Below, piece after piece: positions 42,001 through 54,939 of a DNA stretch of 64,000 nt; the stretch's first letter is position 1; every line of letters starts with the position of its first letter. The notes below the pieces were generated by a model. That model was not told where the DNA came from and did no database searches. It saw nothing but the letters and a program-made list of their open reading frames with translations. This DNA comes from Calliopsis andreniformis (taxonomy: Eukaryota > Arthropoda > Insecta > Hymenoptera > Andrenidae): contig NW_027480530.1 of the NCBI RefSeq assembly GCF_051401765.1, forward strand, positions 1,116,001 through 1,180,000, in the 5' to 3' direction. The position numbers and the translations under genes were made by a program.

Positions 42001-42354
42001 TGATACAGACACTGCTCCGAACAATGCTCCTGACACTGACACTGCTCTTGTCACTGACACTGGTCCTGACACTGCTTCTGACACTGGCACTGGTCCTGAC
42101 ACTGCCCCTGACTCTGACACTGCTCCTGTCACTGACGCTGGTTCTGACACTGCTTCTGACACTGTCACTGGTCCTGACACTGCCCCTGACACTGACACTG
42201 CTCCTGATACTGACACTGACACTGCTGCTGACACAGCTACTGACACTGACACTGCTCCTGACACTGCTCCTGACACAGACACTGCTATTGATACTGACAA
42301 TGCTCCTGACGCTGCTCCTGGCACAGACATGGCTCCGAACGATGCTCCTGACAC
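36014..42354 (+). repeat. Right copy of the ~20-kb duplication, first part
   Basis: From 36,014 it follows 15,800 onward (offset 20,214). Somewhere between about 40.4 and 42.0 kb it switches to matching 26,977-28,900 (offset 13,454), so relative to the left copy it lacks one 6,760-bp unit. The segment just left of 36,014 matches 55,200-55,395 instead, which marks the duplication junction. Confidence 0.8.
40383..40488 (+). repeat. Frame-rotating landmark, copy 10
   Basis: Common type, with TGA at 40429-40431. It lies 20,214 bp after copy 5, inside the second copy of the large duplication. Confidence 0.9.
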
Positions 42355-42528
42355 TGCCCCTGACACTGACACTGCTCCTGATACTGACACTGACACTGCT
42401 GCTGACACAGCTACTGACACTGACACTGCTCCTGACACTGCTCCTGACACAGACACTGCTATTGATACTGACAATGCTCCTGACGCTGCTCCTGGCACAG
42501 ACATGGCTCCGAACGATGCTCCTGACAC
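42181..42528 (+). repeat. 174-bp tandem duplication
   Basis: TGCCCCTGACACTGACACTG starts at 42,181 and again at 42,355. The 174 bp (29 words), including GACATGGCTCCGAACGATG, are present twice only here. All the other related segments (near 4.6, 14.5, 17.2, 22.0, 28.8, 37.5, 43.3 and 48.0 kb) have one. Confidence 0.85.
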
Positions 42529-45500
42529 TGACACTGCTCCTGTCACTGACACTGGTCCTGATACTGCTCCTGACACGGACACTGCTCCGGACACTGCTCC
42601 TGTCACTGACACTGCTCCTCACACGGCCCTTCACACTGACACTGCTCCTGACAATGCTACTGACACAGACACTGCTGCTGATACTGATAATGCTCCTGAC
42701 ACTGCTCCTGACACTGCTCCAGACACTGACACTGACACTGCTCCGGAAACTACTTCTGACACAGCTCCTGACGATGACACTGCTCCTGACACTGCTTCTG
42801 ACACTGACACTGCTCCTGACACAGCTCCTGACACAGCTCCTGACACTGACACTGACACTGCTCCTGACGCTGACACTGACACTGCTCATGACAGTGGCTC
42901 TGACACTGACACTGCTCCCGGCACAGAGACTGAGACTGATCCTGACACTGACACTGCTCCTGTAACTGACACTACACCTCAAACTGCTCATGACACTGAC
43001 GCTGCTCCTGACACAGACAACGCTGCTGATACTGACAATGCTCCTGACACTGCTCCTGACACAGACACTGCTCCGAACAATGCTCCTGACACTGAGACTG
43101 CTCTTGTCACTGACACTGGTCCTGACACTGCTTCTGACACTGGCACTGGTCCTGACACTGCCCCTGACTCTGACACTGCTCCTGTCACTGACGCTGGTTC
43201 TGACACTGCTTCTGACACTGTCACTGGTCCTGACACTGCCCCTGACACTGACACTGCTCCTGATACTGACACTGACAATGCTGCTGACACAGCTACTGAC
43301 ACTGACACTGCTCCTGACACTGCTCCTGACACAGACACTGCTATTGATACTGACAATGCTCCTGACGCTGCTCCTGGCACAGACATGGCTCCGAACGATG
43401 CTCCTGACACTGACACTGCTCCTGTCACTGACACTGGTCCTGATACTGCTCCTGACACGGACACTGCTCCGGACAATGCTCCTGACACTGACACTGCTCC
43501 TGTCACTGACACTGGTGCTGACACTGCTTCTGACACTGGCACTGGTCCCGACACTGCTCCTGACACTTACCGTGCTCCTGAAACAGCTCCTGACACTGCT
43601 CCTGACACTGACACTGCTCCTGGCACTGCTCCTGACACTGACGCTGCTCCTGATGCTGGCACTGACACTGCTCCTGGCACTGCTCCTGACGCTGCTCCTG
43701 ACACTGCTCCTGACACAGGCACTGCTCCTGGTACTGACACTGACACTGCTCCTGACACAGGCACTGTTTCTGGTACTGACACTGACACTGCTACTGACAC
43801 TGCCACTGCTCCTGACGCTGCTTCAGACAATGCAACTGACACTGGCACGGCTCCTCACACTGCTCCTGACACTGACACTGCTCCTGACACTGCTCCTGAC
43901 ACTGACACTGCACCTGACACTGCTCCTGGCATTGACACTGGTCCTGACACTGCTCCTGAAACAGACACTGATCCTCACACAGCTCCTGCCACTGACACTG
44001 CTACTCACGCTGCTCCTGACACTCACACTGCTGCTGATCCTGACAATGCTCTTGACACTGCTCGAGACACTGACACTGATACTGCACCTGACACAGCTCC
44101 TGAAATAGCTCCTGTATCTGACACAGCTCCTGACACTGCTCCTGACACTGACACTGCTGCTGATCCTGAGAAGTCTCCTGACAAAGCTCCTGACACTGCT
44201 ACTGACACTGCTCGTGACGTTGCTCCAGACACTGACACTGCTCCTGACACAGCTCGTGACGGTGAGACTGCTCCTGCCACTGTTCCTGACACGGCTGCTC
44301 ACACTCACACTGCTCCTGACACTGGCACTGGTCCTGACACTGCTCCTGACACTGACACTGCCCCTCACACAGCTCCTGACACTGACGCTGCTCCTGACAC
44401 TGCTCCTGACACAGACACTTCTGCGGATACTGACAATGCCCCTGTCACTGCTTCTGTCACTGCTCCTGATACTGACACACTCACTGCTACTGACACTGCT
44501 CCTGACACTGACACTGCTCCTGACACTGCTCCAGACACTCCTCCTGACACTGACACTGCTCCTGACACAGCTCCTGACACTGACCCTGCTCCTGACACTG
44601 CTCCTGACACTGCTCCAGACACTGACACTGCTCCAGACACAGCTACTGACACTGACACTGCTCCTGACACTGCACCTGACACTGCTCCTGACACAGGCAC
44701 TGTTTCTGGTACTGACATTGACACTGATACTGACACTGCCACTGCTCCTGACGCTGCTCCAGACACTGCAACTGACACTGGCACGGCTCCTCACACTGCT
44801 CCTGACACTGACACTGCTCCTGACACTGCTCCTGACACTGACACTGCACCTGACACTGCTCCTGGCACTGCTACTGGTCCTGACACTGCTCCTGAAACTG
44901 ACACTGGTCCTCACACTGCTCCTGACGCTGACACTGCTCCTGGCACTGCTCCTGACACTGACACTGCTGCTGATCCTCAGAATTCTGCTGACACTGCTCC
45001 TGACACTGACACTGACACGGAACCTGACACTGACACTGCTCCTCACACTGCTCCTGACACTGGCACTGCTCCTGGCGCTGCTCCTGACACTGACACTGCT
45101 CCTGACACAGATACTGCTGCTGATCCTGACAAAGCTCCTGACACTGCTACTGACACTGCTCGTGACGTTGCTCCAGACACTGACACTGCTGCTGACACAG
45201 CTCGTGACGGTGAGACTGCTCCTGCCACTGTTCCTGACACGGCTGCTCACACTGACACTGCTCGTGACACTGGCACTGGTCCTGACACTGCTCCTGACAC
45301 TGACACTGCTGCTGACACTGCTCCTGACACTGCTCGTGGCACAGACACTGCTCCTGACAATGCTCCTGACACTGACACTGCTGCTGATCCTCAGAATTCT
45401 GCTGACACTGCTCCTGACACTGACACTGACACGGATCCTGACACTGACACTGCTCCTCACACTGCTCCTGACACTGGCACTGCTCCTGGCGCTGCTCCTG

Positions 45501-46188
45501 ACACTGACACTGCTCCTGACACTGATACTGCTGCTGATCCTGACAAAGCTCCTGACACTGCTACTGACACTGCTCGTGACGTTGCTCCAGACACTGACAC
45601 TGCTGCTGACACAGCTCGTGACGGTGAGACTGCTCCTGCCACTGTTCCTGACACGGCTGCTCACACTGACACTGCTCGTGACACTGGCACTGGTCCTGAC
45701 ACTGCTCCTGACACTGACACTGCTGCTGACACTGCTCCTGACACTGCTCGTGGCACAGACACTGCTCCTGACAATGCTCCTGACACTGACACTGCCCCTC
45801 ACACAGCTCCTGACACTGACACTGCTCCTGACACAGCTCCTGACACTGACACTGCTCCTGACACTGACACTACACCTCAAACTGCTCCTGACACTCCTCC
45901 TGACACTGACACTGCTCCTGACGCTACTCCAGACACTGCAACTGACACGGGCACTGTTTCTGGTACTGACACTGACACTGCTACAGACACTGCCACTGCT
46001 CCTGACGCTACTCCAGGCACTGCAACTGACACTGGCTCGGCTCCTCACACTGCTCCTGACACTGACACTGCTCCTGACACTGCTCCTGACACTGACACTG
46101 CACCTGACACTGCTCCTGGCACTGCCACTGGTCCTGACACTGCTCCCGTCACAGACACTGACACTGATCCTGACACTGACACTGCTCC

Positions 46189-46294
46189 TGTGTCTGACAC
46201 TTGTCCTGAGACTGCTTCTGACACTTGCTGGTCCTGAAACTGCTCCTGACATTGCTCCTGACATTGCCGCTGGTCCTGACACAGACACTGCACG
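46189..46294 (+). repeat. Frame-rotating landmark, copy 11
   Basis: Common type, with TGA at 46235-46237. It is the counterpart of copy 6 at an offset of 19,260 bp. Confidence 0.9.
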
Positions 46295-49200
46295 TGCTAC
46301 TGACACTGACACTGCTCCTGACACTGTCACTGCTCCTGACGCTGCTCCAGACACTGCAACTGACACTGGCACTGCCCCTGACACTGATCCTGACACTGAC
46401 CCTGCTCCTGACACAGCTTCTGACACTGACACTGCTCCAGCCACTGCTCCTGACACAGACACTTCTGCTGACACTGACACTGCTCCTTACACTGCTCCAG
46501 ACACTCCTCCTGACACTGACACTGCTCCTGACACAGCTCATGAAACTGACTCTGCTCCTGACACTGACACTACACCTCAAACTGCTCCTGACACTCTTCC
46601 TGACACTGACACTGCTCCTGTCACTGCTCCTGACGCTGCTCCTGACACTGACGCTGACACTGCTCATGACTGTGACACTGACACTGACACTGCTCCCGTC
46701 TCAGACACTGTCACTGATCCTGACGCTGATACTGCTCCTGTGTCTGACACTTTTCCGGACACTGCTCCTGACACTGCTCGCGACATTGCTCCAGACACTG
46801 ACACTGCTCCAGACACAGCTCGTGACACTGCTGCTGACACTGACACTGCTTGTGGCACTGCTCCTGAAACTGACACTGCTCCTCACACAGCTCCTGACAC
46901 TGGCACTGCTCTTGGCACTGCTCCTGACACTGATACTGCTGCTGATCCTGACAAAGCTCCTGACACTGCTACTGACACTGCTCGTGACGTTGCTCCAGAC
47001 ACTGACACTGCTCCTGACACAGCTCGTGACTGTGACGCTGCTCCTGCCACTGTTCCTGACACGGCTGCTCACACTGACACTGCTCCTGACACTGGCACTG
47101 GTCCTGACACTGCTCCTGACACTGACACTGCTCCTGACACTGACACTGCTCCTGACACTGACACTGGTCCTGACACTGCTTCTGACACTGGCACTGGTCC
47201 CGACACTGCTCCTGACACTGGCACTGGTCCCGACACTGCTCCTGACACTTACCCTGCCCCCGAAACAGCTCCAGACATTGCAACTGACACTGGCTCGGCT
47301 CCTCACACTGCTCCTGACACTGACACTGCTCCTGTCACTGACACTGCTCCTCACACGGCCCTTCACACTGACACTGCTCCTGACAATGCTACTGACACAG
47401 ACACTGCTGCTGATACTGATAATGCTCCTGACACTGCTCCTGACACTGCTCCAGACACTGACACTGACACTGCTCCGGAAACTACTTCTGACACAGCTCC
47501 TGACGATGACACTGCTCCTGACACTGCTTCTGACACTGACACTGCTCCTGACACAGCTCCTGACACAGCTCCTGACACTGACACTGACACTGCTCCTGAC
47601 GCTGACACTGACACTGCTCATGACAGTGGCTCTGACACTGACACTGCTCCCGGCACAGAGACTGAGACTGATCCTGACACTGACACTGCTCCTGTAACTG
47701 ACACTACACCTCAAACTGCTCATGACACTGACGCTGCTCCTGACACAGACAACGCTGCTGATACTGACAATGCTCCTGACACTGCTCCTGATACAGACAC
47801 TGCTCCGAACAATGCTCCTGACACTGACACTGCTCTTGTCACTGACACTGGTCCTGACACTGCTTCTGACACTGGCACTGGTCCTGACACTGCCCCTGAC
47901 TCTGACACTGCTCCTGTCACTGACGCTGGTTCTGACACTGCTTCTGACACTGTCACTGGTCCTGACACTGCCCCTGACACTGACACTGCTCCTGATACTG
48001 ACACTGACACTGCTGCTGACACAGCTACTGACACTGACACTGCTCCTGACACTGCTCCTGACACAGACACTGCTATTGATACTGACAATGCTCCTGACGC
48101 TGCTCCTGGCACAGACATGGCTCCGAACGATGCTCCTGACACTGACACTGCTCCTGTCACTGACACTGGTCCTGATACTGCTCCTGACACGGACACTGCT
48201 CCGGACAATGCTCCTGACACTGACACTGCTCCTGTCACTGACACTGGTCCTGACACTGCTCCTGAAACTGACACTGGTCCTCACACTGCTCCTGGCACTG
48301 ACACTGCTCCTCACGCTGGTCCTGACAATGGTACTGCCCCTGAGACTGCTCCTGACACTGACGCTGCTCCTGGCACTGCTCCTGGCACTGCTCCTGACAC
48401 TGACACTGCTCCTGATACTGACACTGACACTGCTCCTGACACCGACACTGCTCCTGTCACTGCTCCTGACGCTGACACTGCTCCTGGCACTGCTCCTGAC
48501 ACTGACACTGCTGCTGATCCTCAGAATTCTGCTGACACTGCTCCTGACACTGACACTGACACGGATCCTGACACTGACACTGCTCCTCACACTGCTCCTG
48601 ACACTGGCACTGCTCCTGGCGCTGCTCCTGACACTGACAGTGCTCCTGACACTGATACTGCTGCTGATCCTGACAAAGCTCCTGACACTGCTACTGACAC
48701 TGCTCGTGACGTTGCTCCAGACACTGACACTGCTGCTCACACAGCTCGTGACGGTGAGACTGCTCCTGCCACTGTTCCTGACACGGCTGCTCACACTGAC
48801 ACTGCTCCTGACACTGGCACTGGTCCTGACACTGCTCCTGACACTGACACTGCTGCTGACACTGCTCCTGACACTGCTCGTGGCACAGACACTGCTCCTG
48901 ACAATGCTCCTGACACTGACACTGCCCCTCACACAGCTCCTGACACTGACACTGCTCCTGACACTGCTCCAGACACAGACACTGCCGCTGATCCTGACAA
49001 TGCTCCTGACACTGCACCTGAGACTGACACTGCTCCTGACACTGCTCCTGACACTGCTCCTGACACTGCTCCTGACACCGACACTGCTCGTGCCACTGCT
49101 CCTGTCACTGCTCCTGACACTGCTCCTGACACTGACACTGCTCCTGACACTGCTGCTGACACTGACACTGTTTGTGACACTGCTCCTGAAACTGACACTG

Positions 49201-50836
49201 CTCCTCGAACAACTCCTGACACTGCTGCTGACACTGACACTGCTGCTGATCCTGAGCATGCGCCTGATGCTGCTCCTGACACTGACACTGATCCTCACAC
49301 TGCTCCTGACACTGTCACTGCTCCTGGCACTGCTCCTGACACTGACACTGCTCCTGACACTGCGCCTGGCACTGCTCCTGACACCGACACTGCTCCTGCC
49401 ACTGCTCCTGTCGCTGCTCCTGACACTGCTCCTGACACTGTCACTGCTCCTGACGCTGCTCCAGACACTGACACTGCTCCTGACACTGATACTGCTGCTG
49501 ATCCTGACAAAGCTCCTGACACTGCTACTGACACTGCTCGTGACGTTGCTCCAGACACTGACACTGCTGCTCACACAGCTCGTGACGGTGAGACTGCTCC
49601 TGCCACTGTTCCTGACACGGCTGCTCACACTGACACTGCTCCTGACACTGGCACTGGTCCTGACACTGCTCCTGACACTGACACTGCTGCTGACACTGCT
49701 CCTGACACTGCTCGTGGCACAGACACTGCTCCTGACAATGCTCCTGACACTGACACTGCCCCTCACACAGCTCCTGACACTGACACTGCTCCTGACACTG
49801 CTCCAGACACAGACACTGCCGCTGATCCTGACAATGCTCCTGACACTGCACCTGAGACTGACACTGCTCCTGACACTGCTCCTGACACTGCTCCTGACAC
49901 TGCTCCTGACACCGACACTGCTCGTGCCACTGCTCCTGTCACTGCTCCTGACACTGCTCCTGACACTGACACTGCTCCTGACACTGCTGCTGACACTGAC
50001 ACTGTTTGTGACACTGCTCCTGAAACTGACACTGCTCCTCGAACAACTCCTGACACTGCTGCTGACACTGACACTGCTGCTGATCCTGAGCATGCGCCTG
50101 ATGCTGCTCCTGACACTGACACTGATCCTCACACTGCTCCTGACACTGTCACTGCTCCTGGCACTGCTCCTGACACTGACACTGCTCCTGACACTGCGCC
50201 TGGCACTGCTCCTGACACCGACACTGCTCCTGCCACTGCTCCTGTCGCTGCTCCTGACACTGCTCCTGACACTGTCACTGCTCCTGACGCTGCTCCAGAC
50301 ACTGCAACTGACACTGGCACTGCCCCTGACACTCCTCCTGACACTGACACTGCTCCTGGAACTGCTCCTGACACTGACGCTGCTCCTGATGCTGACACTG
50401 ACACTGCTCCTGTCACTGCTCCTGACGCTGCTCCTGACACTGCTCCTGACACAGGCACTGCACCTGGTACTGACACTGACACTGCTCCTGACACAGGCAC
50501 TGTTTCTGGTACTGACACTGACACTGCTACTGACACTGACACTGCTCCTGTCGCTGCTCCTGACACTGCTCCTGACACTGTCACTGCTCCTGACGCTGCT
50601 CCAGACACTGCAACTGACACTGGCACTGCCCCTGACACTCCTCCTGACACTGACACTGCTCCTGGAACTGCTCCTGACACTGACGCTGCTCCTGACACTG
50701 ACACTGCTGCTGATCCTGACAATGCTCCTGACACTGCTCCTGACACTGATGCTGACACTGCTCATGACTGTGTCACTGACACTGACACTGCTCCCGTCAC
50801 AGACACTGACACTGATCCTGACACTGACACTGCTCC

Positions 50837-50942
50837 TGTGTCTGACACTTGTCCTGAGACTGCTTCTGACACTTGCTGGTCCTGAAACTGCTCCTGACAT
50901 TGCTCCTGACATTGCCGCTGGTCCTGACACAGACACTGCACG
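50837..50942 (+). repeat. Frame-rotating landmark, copy 12
   Basis: Common type, with TGA at 50883-50885. First member of the third 532-bp doublet and counterpart of copy 7. Confidence 0.9.
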
Positions 50943-51368
50943 TGCTACTGACACTGACACTGCTCCTGACACTGTCACTGCTCCTGACGCTGCTCCAGAC
51001 ACTGCAACTGACACTGGCACTGCCCCTGACACTGATCCTGACACTGACCCTGCTCCTGACACAGCTTCTGACACTGACACTGCTCCAGACACTGCTCCTG
51101 ACACTGACACTGCTCCTTACACTGCTCCAGACACTCCTCCTGACACTGACACTGCTCCTGACACAGCTCATGACACTGACTCTGCTCCTGACACTGACAC
51201 TACACCTCAAACTGCTCCTGACACTCCTCCTGACACTGACACTGCTCCTGTCACTGCTCCTGGCGCTGCTCCTGACACTGACGCTGACACTGCTCATGAC
51301 TGTGACACTGACACTGACACTGCTCCCGTCACAGACACTGACACTGATCCTGACACTGACACTGCTCC

Positions 51369-51474
51369 TGTGTCTGACACTTGTCCTGAGACTGCTTCTG
51401 ACACTTGCTGGTCCTGAAACTGCTCCTGACATTGCTCCTGACATTGCCGCTGGTCCTGACCCAGACACTGCACG
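51369..51474 (+). repeat. Frame-rotating landmark, copy 13 (GACCCAGAC variant)
   Basis: Second member of the third doublet, with TGA at 51415-51417. Counterpart of copy 8. Confidence 0.9.
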
Positions 51475-52790
51475 TGCTACTGACACTGACACTGCTCCTG
51501 ACACTGTCACTGCTCCTGACGCTGCTCCAGACACTGCAACTGACACTGGCACTGCCCCTGACACTGATCCTGACACTGACCCTGCCCCTGACACAGCTTC
51601 TGACACTGACACTGCTCCAGACACTGCTCCTGACACAGACACTTCTGCTGATACTGACAATGCTCCTGTCACTGCATGTGACACTGCTCCTGATACTGAC
51701 ACTCTCACTGCTACTGACACTGCTCCTGACACTGACACTGCTCCTTACACTGCTCCAGACACTCCTCCTGACACTGACACTGCTCCTGACACAGCTCCTG
51801 ACACTGACACTACACCTCAAACTGCTCCTGACACTCCTCCTGACACTGACACTGCTCCTGACGCTACTCCAGACACTGCAACTGACACAGGCACTGTTTC
51901 TGGTACTGACACTGACACTGCTACAGACACTGCCACTGCTCCTGACGCTACTCCAGACACTGCAACTGACACTGGCTCGGCTCCTCACACTGCTCCTGAC
52001 ACTGACACTGCTCCTGACCCTGCTCCTGACACTGACACTGCACCTGACACTGCTCCTGGCACTGCCACTGGTCCTGACACTGCTCCTGAAACTGACACTG
52101 GTCCTCACACTGCTCCTGACACTGACACTGCTCCTCACGCTGGTCCTGACTGTGATACTGCCCCTGAGACTGCTCCAGACACTGACACTGCTCCTGACAC
52201 AGCTACTGCCACTGACACTGCTCCAGACACTGCTCCTGACACAACTCCTGACACTGACACTGCTCCTGAACCTGACACTGCTCCTGACACTGCTCCAGAC
52301 ACTGACACTGACACTGCTCCTGAAACTACTTCTGACACAGATCCTGACGATGACACTGCTCCTGACACTGCTTCTGACACTGACACTGCTCCTGACACAG
52401 CTCCTGACACAGCTCCTGACACTGACACTAACACTGCTCCTGACACTGACACTGACACTGCTCATGACAGTGACTCTGACACTGACACTGCTCCCGGCAC
52501 AGAGACTGAGACTGATCCTGACACTGACACTGCTCCTGTAACTGACACTTGTCCTGAGACTGCTTCTGACACTGGCACTGGTCCTGACACTGCTCCTTAC
52601 ATTGGCGCTGGTCCTGACTCTGCTCCTGACACTGACACTGCTCCTGACACTGCTCCTGACACAGACACTGCTGCTAATACTGACAATGCTCCTGACACTG
52701 CTTCTGACACTGCTCCTGAAACTGACACTGCTCCTGAAACTGACACTGCTCCTGATACTGACGCTCTCACTGCTACTGACACTGCTCCTG

Positions 52791-52805
52791 ACGCTCAACT
52801 GCTGC
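52791..52805 (+). other. Single-base deletion, copy of 33531
   Basis: Same missing base as at 33,531-33,545, at an offset of exactly 19,260 bp, so the lesion predates that duplication. Confidence 0.85.
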
Positions 52806-53386
52806 TGATCCTGACAATGCTCTTGACACTGCTCCAGACACTGACACTGATACTGCACCTGACACAACTCCTGAAATAGCTCCTGTAACTGACACAGCTC
52901 CTGACACTGCTCCTGACACTGACACTGCTGCGGATCCTGAGAATTCTCCTGACACTGCTCCTGACACTGACACTGACACGGATCCTGACACTGACACTGC
53001 TCCTCACACTGCTCCTGACACTGGCACTGCTCCTGACACTGGCACTGCTCCTGGCACTGCTCCTAACACTGACACTGCTCCTGACACTGATACTGCTGCT
53101 CATCCTGACAAAGCTCCTGACACTGCTACTGACACTGCTCGTGACGTTGCTCCAGACACTGACACTGCTCCTGACACAGCTCGTGACGGTGACGCTGCTC
53201 CTGCCACTGTTCCTGTCACGTCTGCTCACACTGACACTGCTCCTGACAATGGCACTGGTCCTGACACTGCTCCTGACACTGACACTGCTCCTGACACTGC
53301 TCCTCACACTGCTCGTGACACAGACACTGCTCCTGACAATGCTCCTGACACTGACTCTGCTCCTCACACAGCTCGTGACACTGACA

Positions 53387-53400
53387 CTGCTCCTACACTG
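53387..53400 (+). other. Single-base deletion, copy of 34127
   Basis: Same GCTCCTACACTG lesion at an offset of 19,260 bp. Confidence 0.85.
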
Positions 53401-54790
53401 CTCCTGACACAGACACTTCTGCTGATACTGACAATGCTCCTGTCACTGCTTCTGACACTGCTCCTGATACTGACACTCTCACTGCTACTGACACTGCTCC
53501 TGACACTGACACTGATCCTGACACTGCTCCAGACACTCCTCCTGACACTGACACTGCTCCTGACGCAGCACCTGACACTGACACTGCTCCTGACACAGAC
53601 ACTACACCTCAAACTGCTCCTGACACTCATCCTGACACTGACACTGCTCCTGGCACTGCTCCTGAAACTGAGACTGGTCCTCACACTGCTCCTGACACTG
53701 ACACTGCTCCTCACGCTGGGCCTGACAATGATACTGCCCCTGGGACTGCTCCTGACACTGTCGCTGCTCCTGGCACTGCTCCTGGCACTGCTCCTGACAC
53801 TGACACTGCTCCTCATACTGACACTGACACTGCTCCTGACACCGACACTGCTCCTGTCACTGCTCCTGACGCTGACACTGCTCCTGACACTGCTCCTGAC
53901 ACTGACACTGCTCCTGGCGCAGCTCCTGCCACTGACACTGCTCCTGACACTGCTCCTGACACTGCTACTGACACTGACACTGCTCATGGCACAGCTCCTG
54001 TCACTGGCACTGGTCCTGACACTGCTTCTGACACTGGCGCTGGTCCTGACACTGCTCCTGACACTGACGCTGCTCCTGACACTGACACTGACACTGCTCC
54101 TGACACTGCTACTGACACTGACACTGCTCCTGACACTGCTCGCGACATTGCTCCAGACACTGACACTGCTCCTGAGACAGCTCGTGACACTGACACTGCT
54201 CCCGCCACTGTTCCTGACACTGCTGCTCACACTGACACTGCTCCTGACACTGGCACTGGTGCTGACAATGATCCTGACACTGACACTGCTCCTGACACTG
54301 CTCCTGACACTACTGCTGACACTGACACTGTTTGTGACACTGCTCCTGAAACTGACACTCCTCCTCGAACAGCTCCTGACACTGCTGCTGACACTGACAC
54401 TGCTACTGATCCTGAGCATGCGCCTGATGCTGCTCCTGACACTGACACTGATCCTGACACAGCTCCTGACACTCACACTGCTCCTGGCACAGCTCCTGAC
54501 ACTGACACTGCTCCTGACACTGCTCCTGACACTGCTCCTGACACCGACACTGCTCCTGCCACTGCTCCTGTCACTGCTCCTGACACTGCTCCTGACACTG
54601 ACACTGCTCCTGACACTGCTCCTGACACTGCTCCTGACACTGACACTGCTCCTGACACTGCTCCTGACACCGACACTGCTGCTGATCCTGACAATGCTCC
54701 TGACACTGCTCCTGACACTGACGCTGACACTGCTCATGACTGTGACACTGACACTGACACTGCTCACTTCACAGACACTGATACTGCTCC

Positions 54791-54896
54791 TGTGTCTGAC
54801 ACTTGTCCTGAGACTGCTTCCGGCTCTTGCTGGTCCTGAAACTGCTCCTGACATTGCTCCTGACATTGAAGCTGGTCCTGCCACAGACACTGCACC
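54791..54896 (+). repeat. Frame-rotating landmark, copy 14 (CGGCTCTTGCTGG variant)
   Basis: TGA is at 54837-54839. It is the exact counterpart of copy 9. The two surroundings part company 102 bases after the TGA, at 35,681 and 54,941. Confidence 0.9.
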
Positions 54897-54939
54897 TGGT
54901 ACTGACACTGACACTGCTCCTGACACTGTCACTGCTCCT

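Larger units (their letters stand above)
50740..51630 (+). repeat. 532-bp landmark doublet C
   Basis: Exact counterpart of doublet B at an offset of 19,260. Confidence 0.82.
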
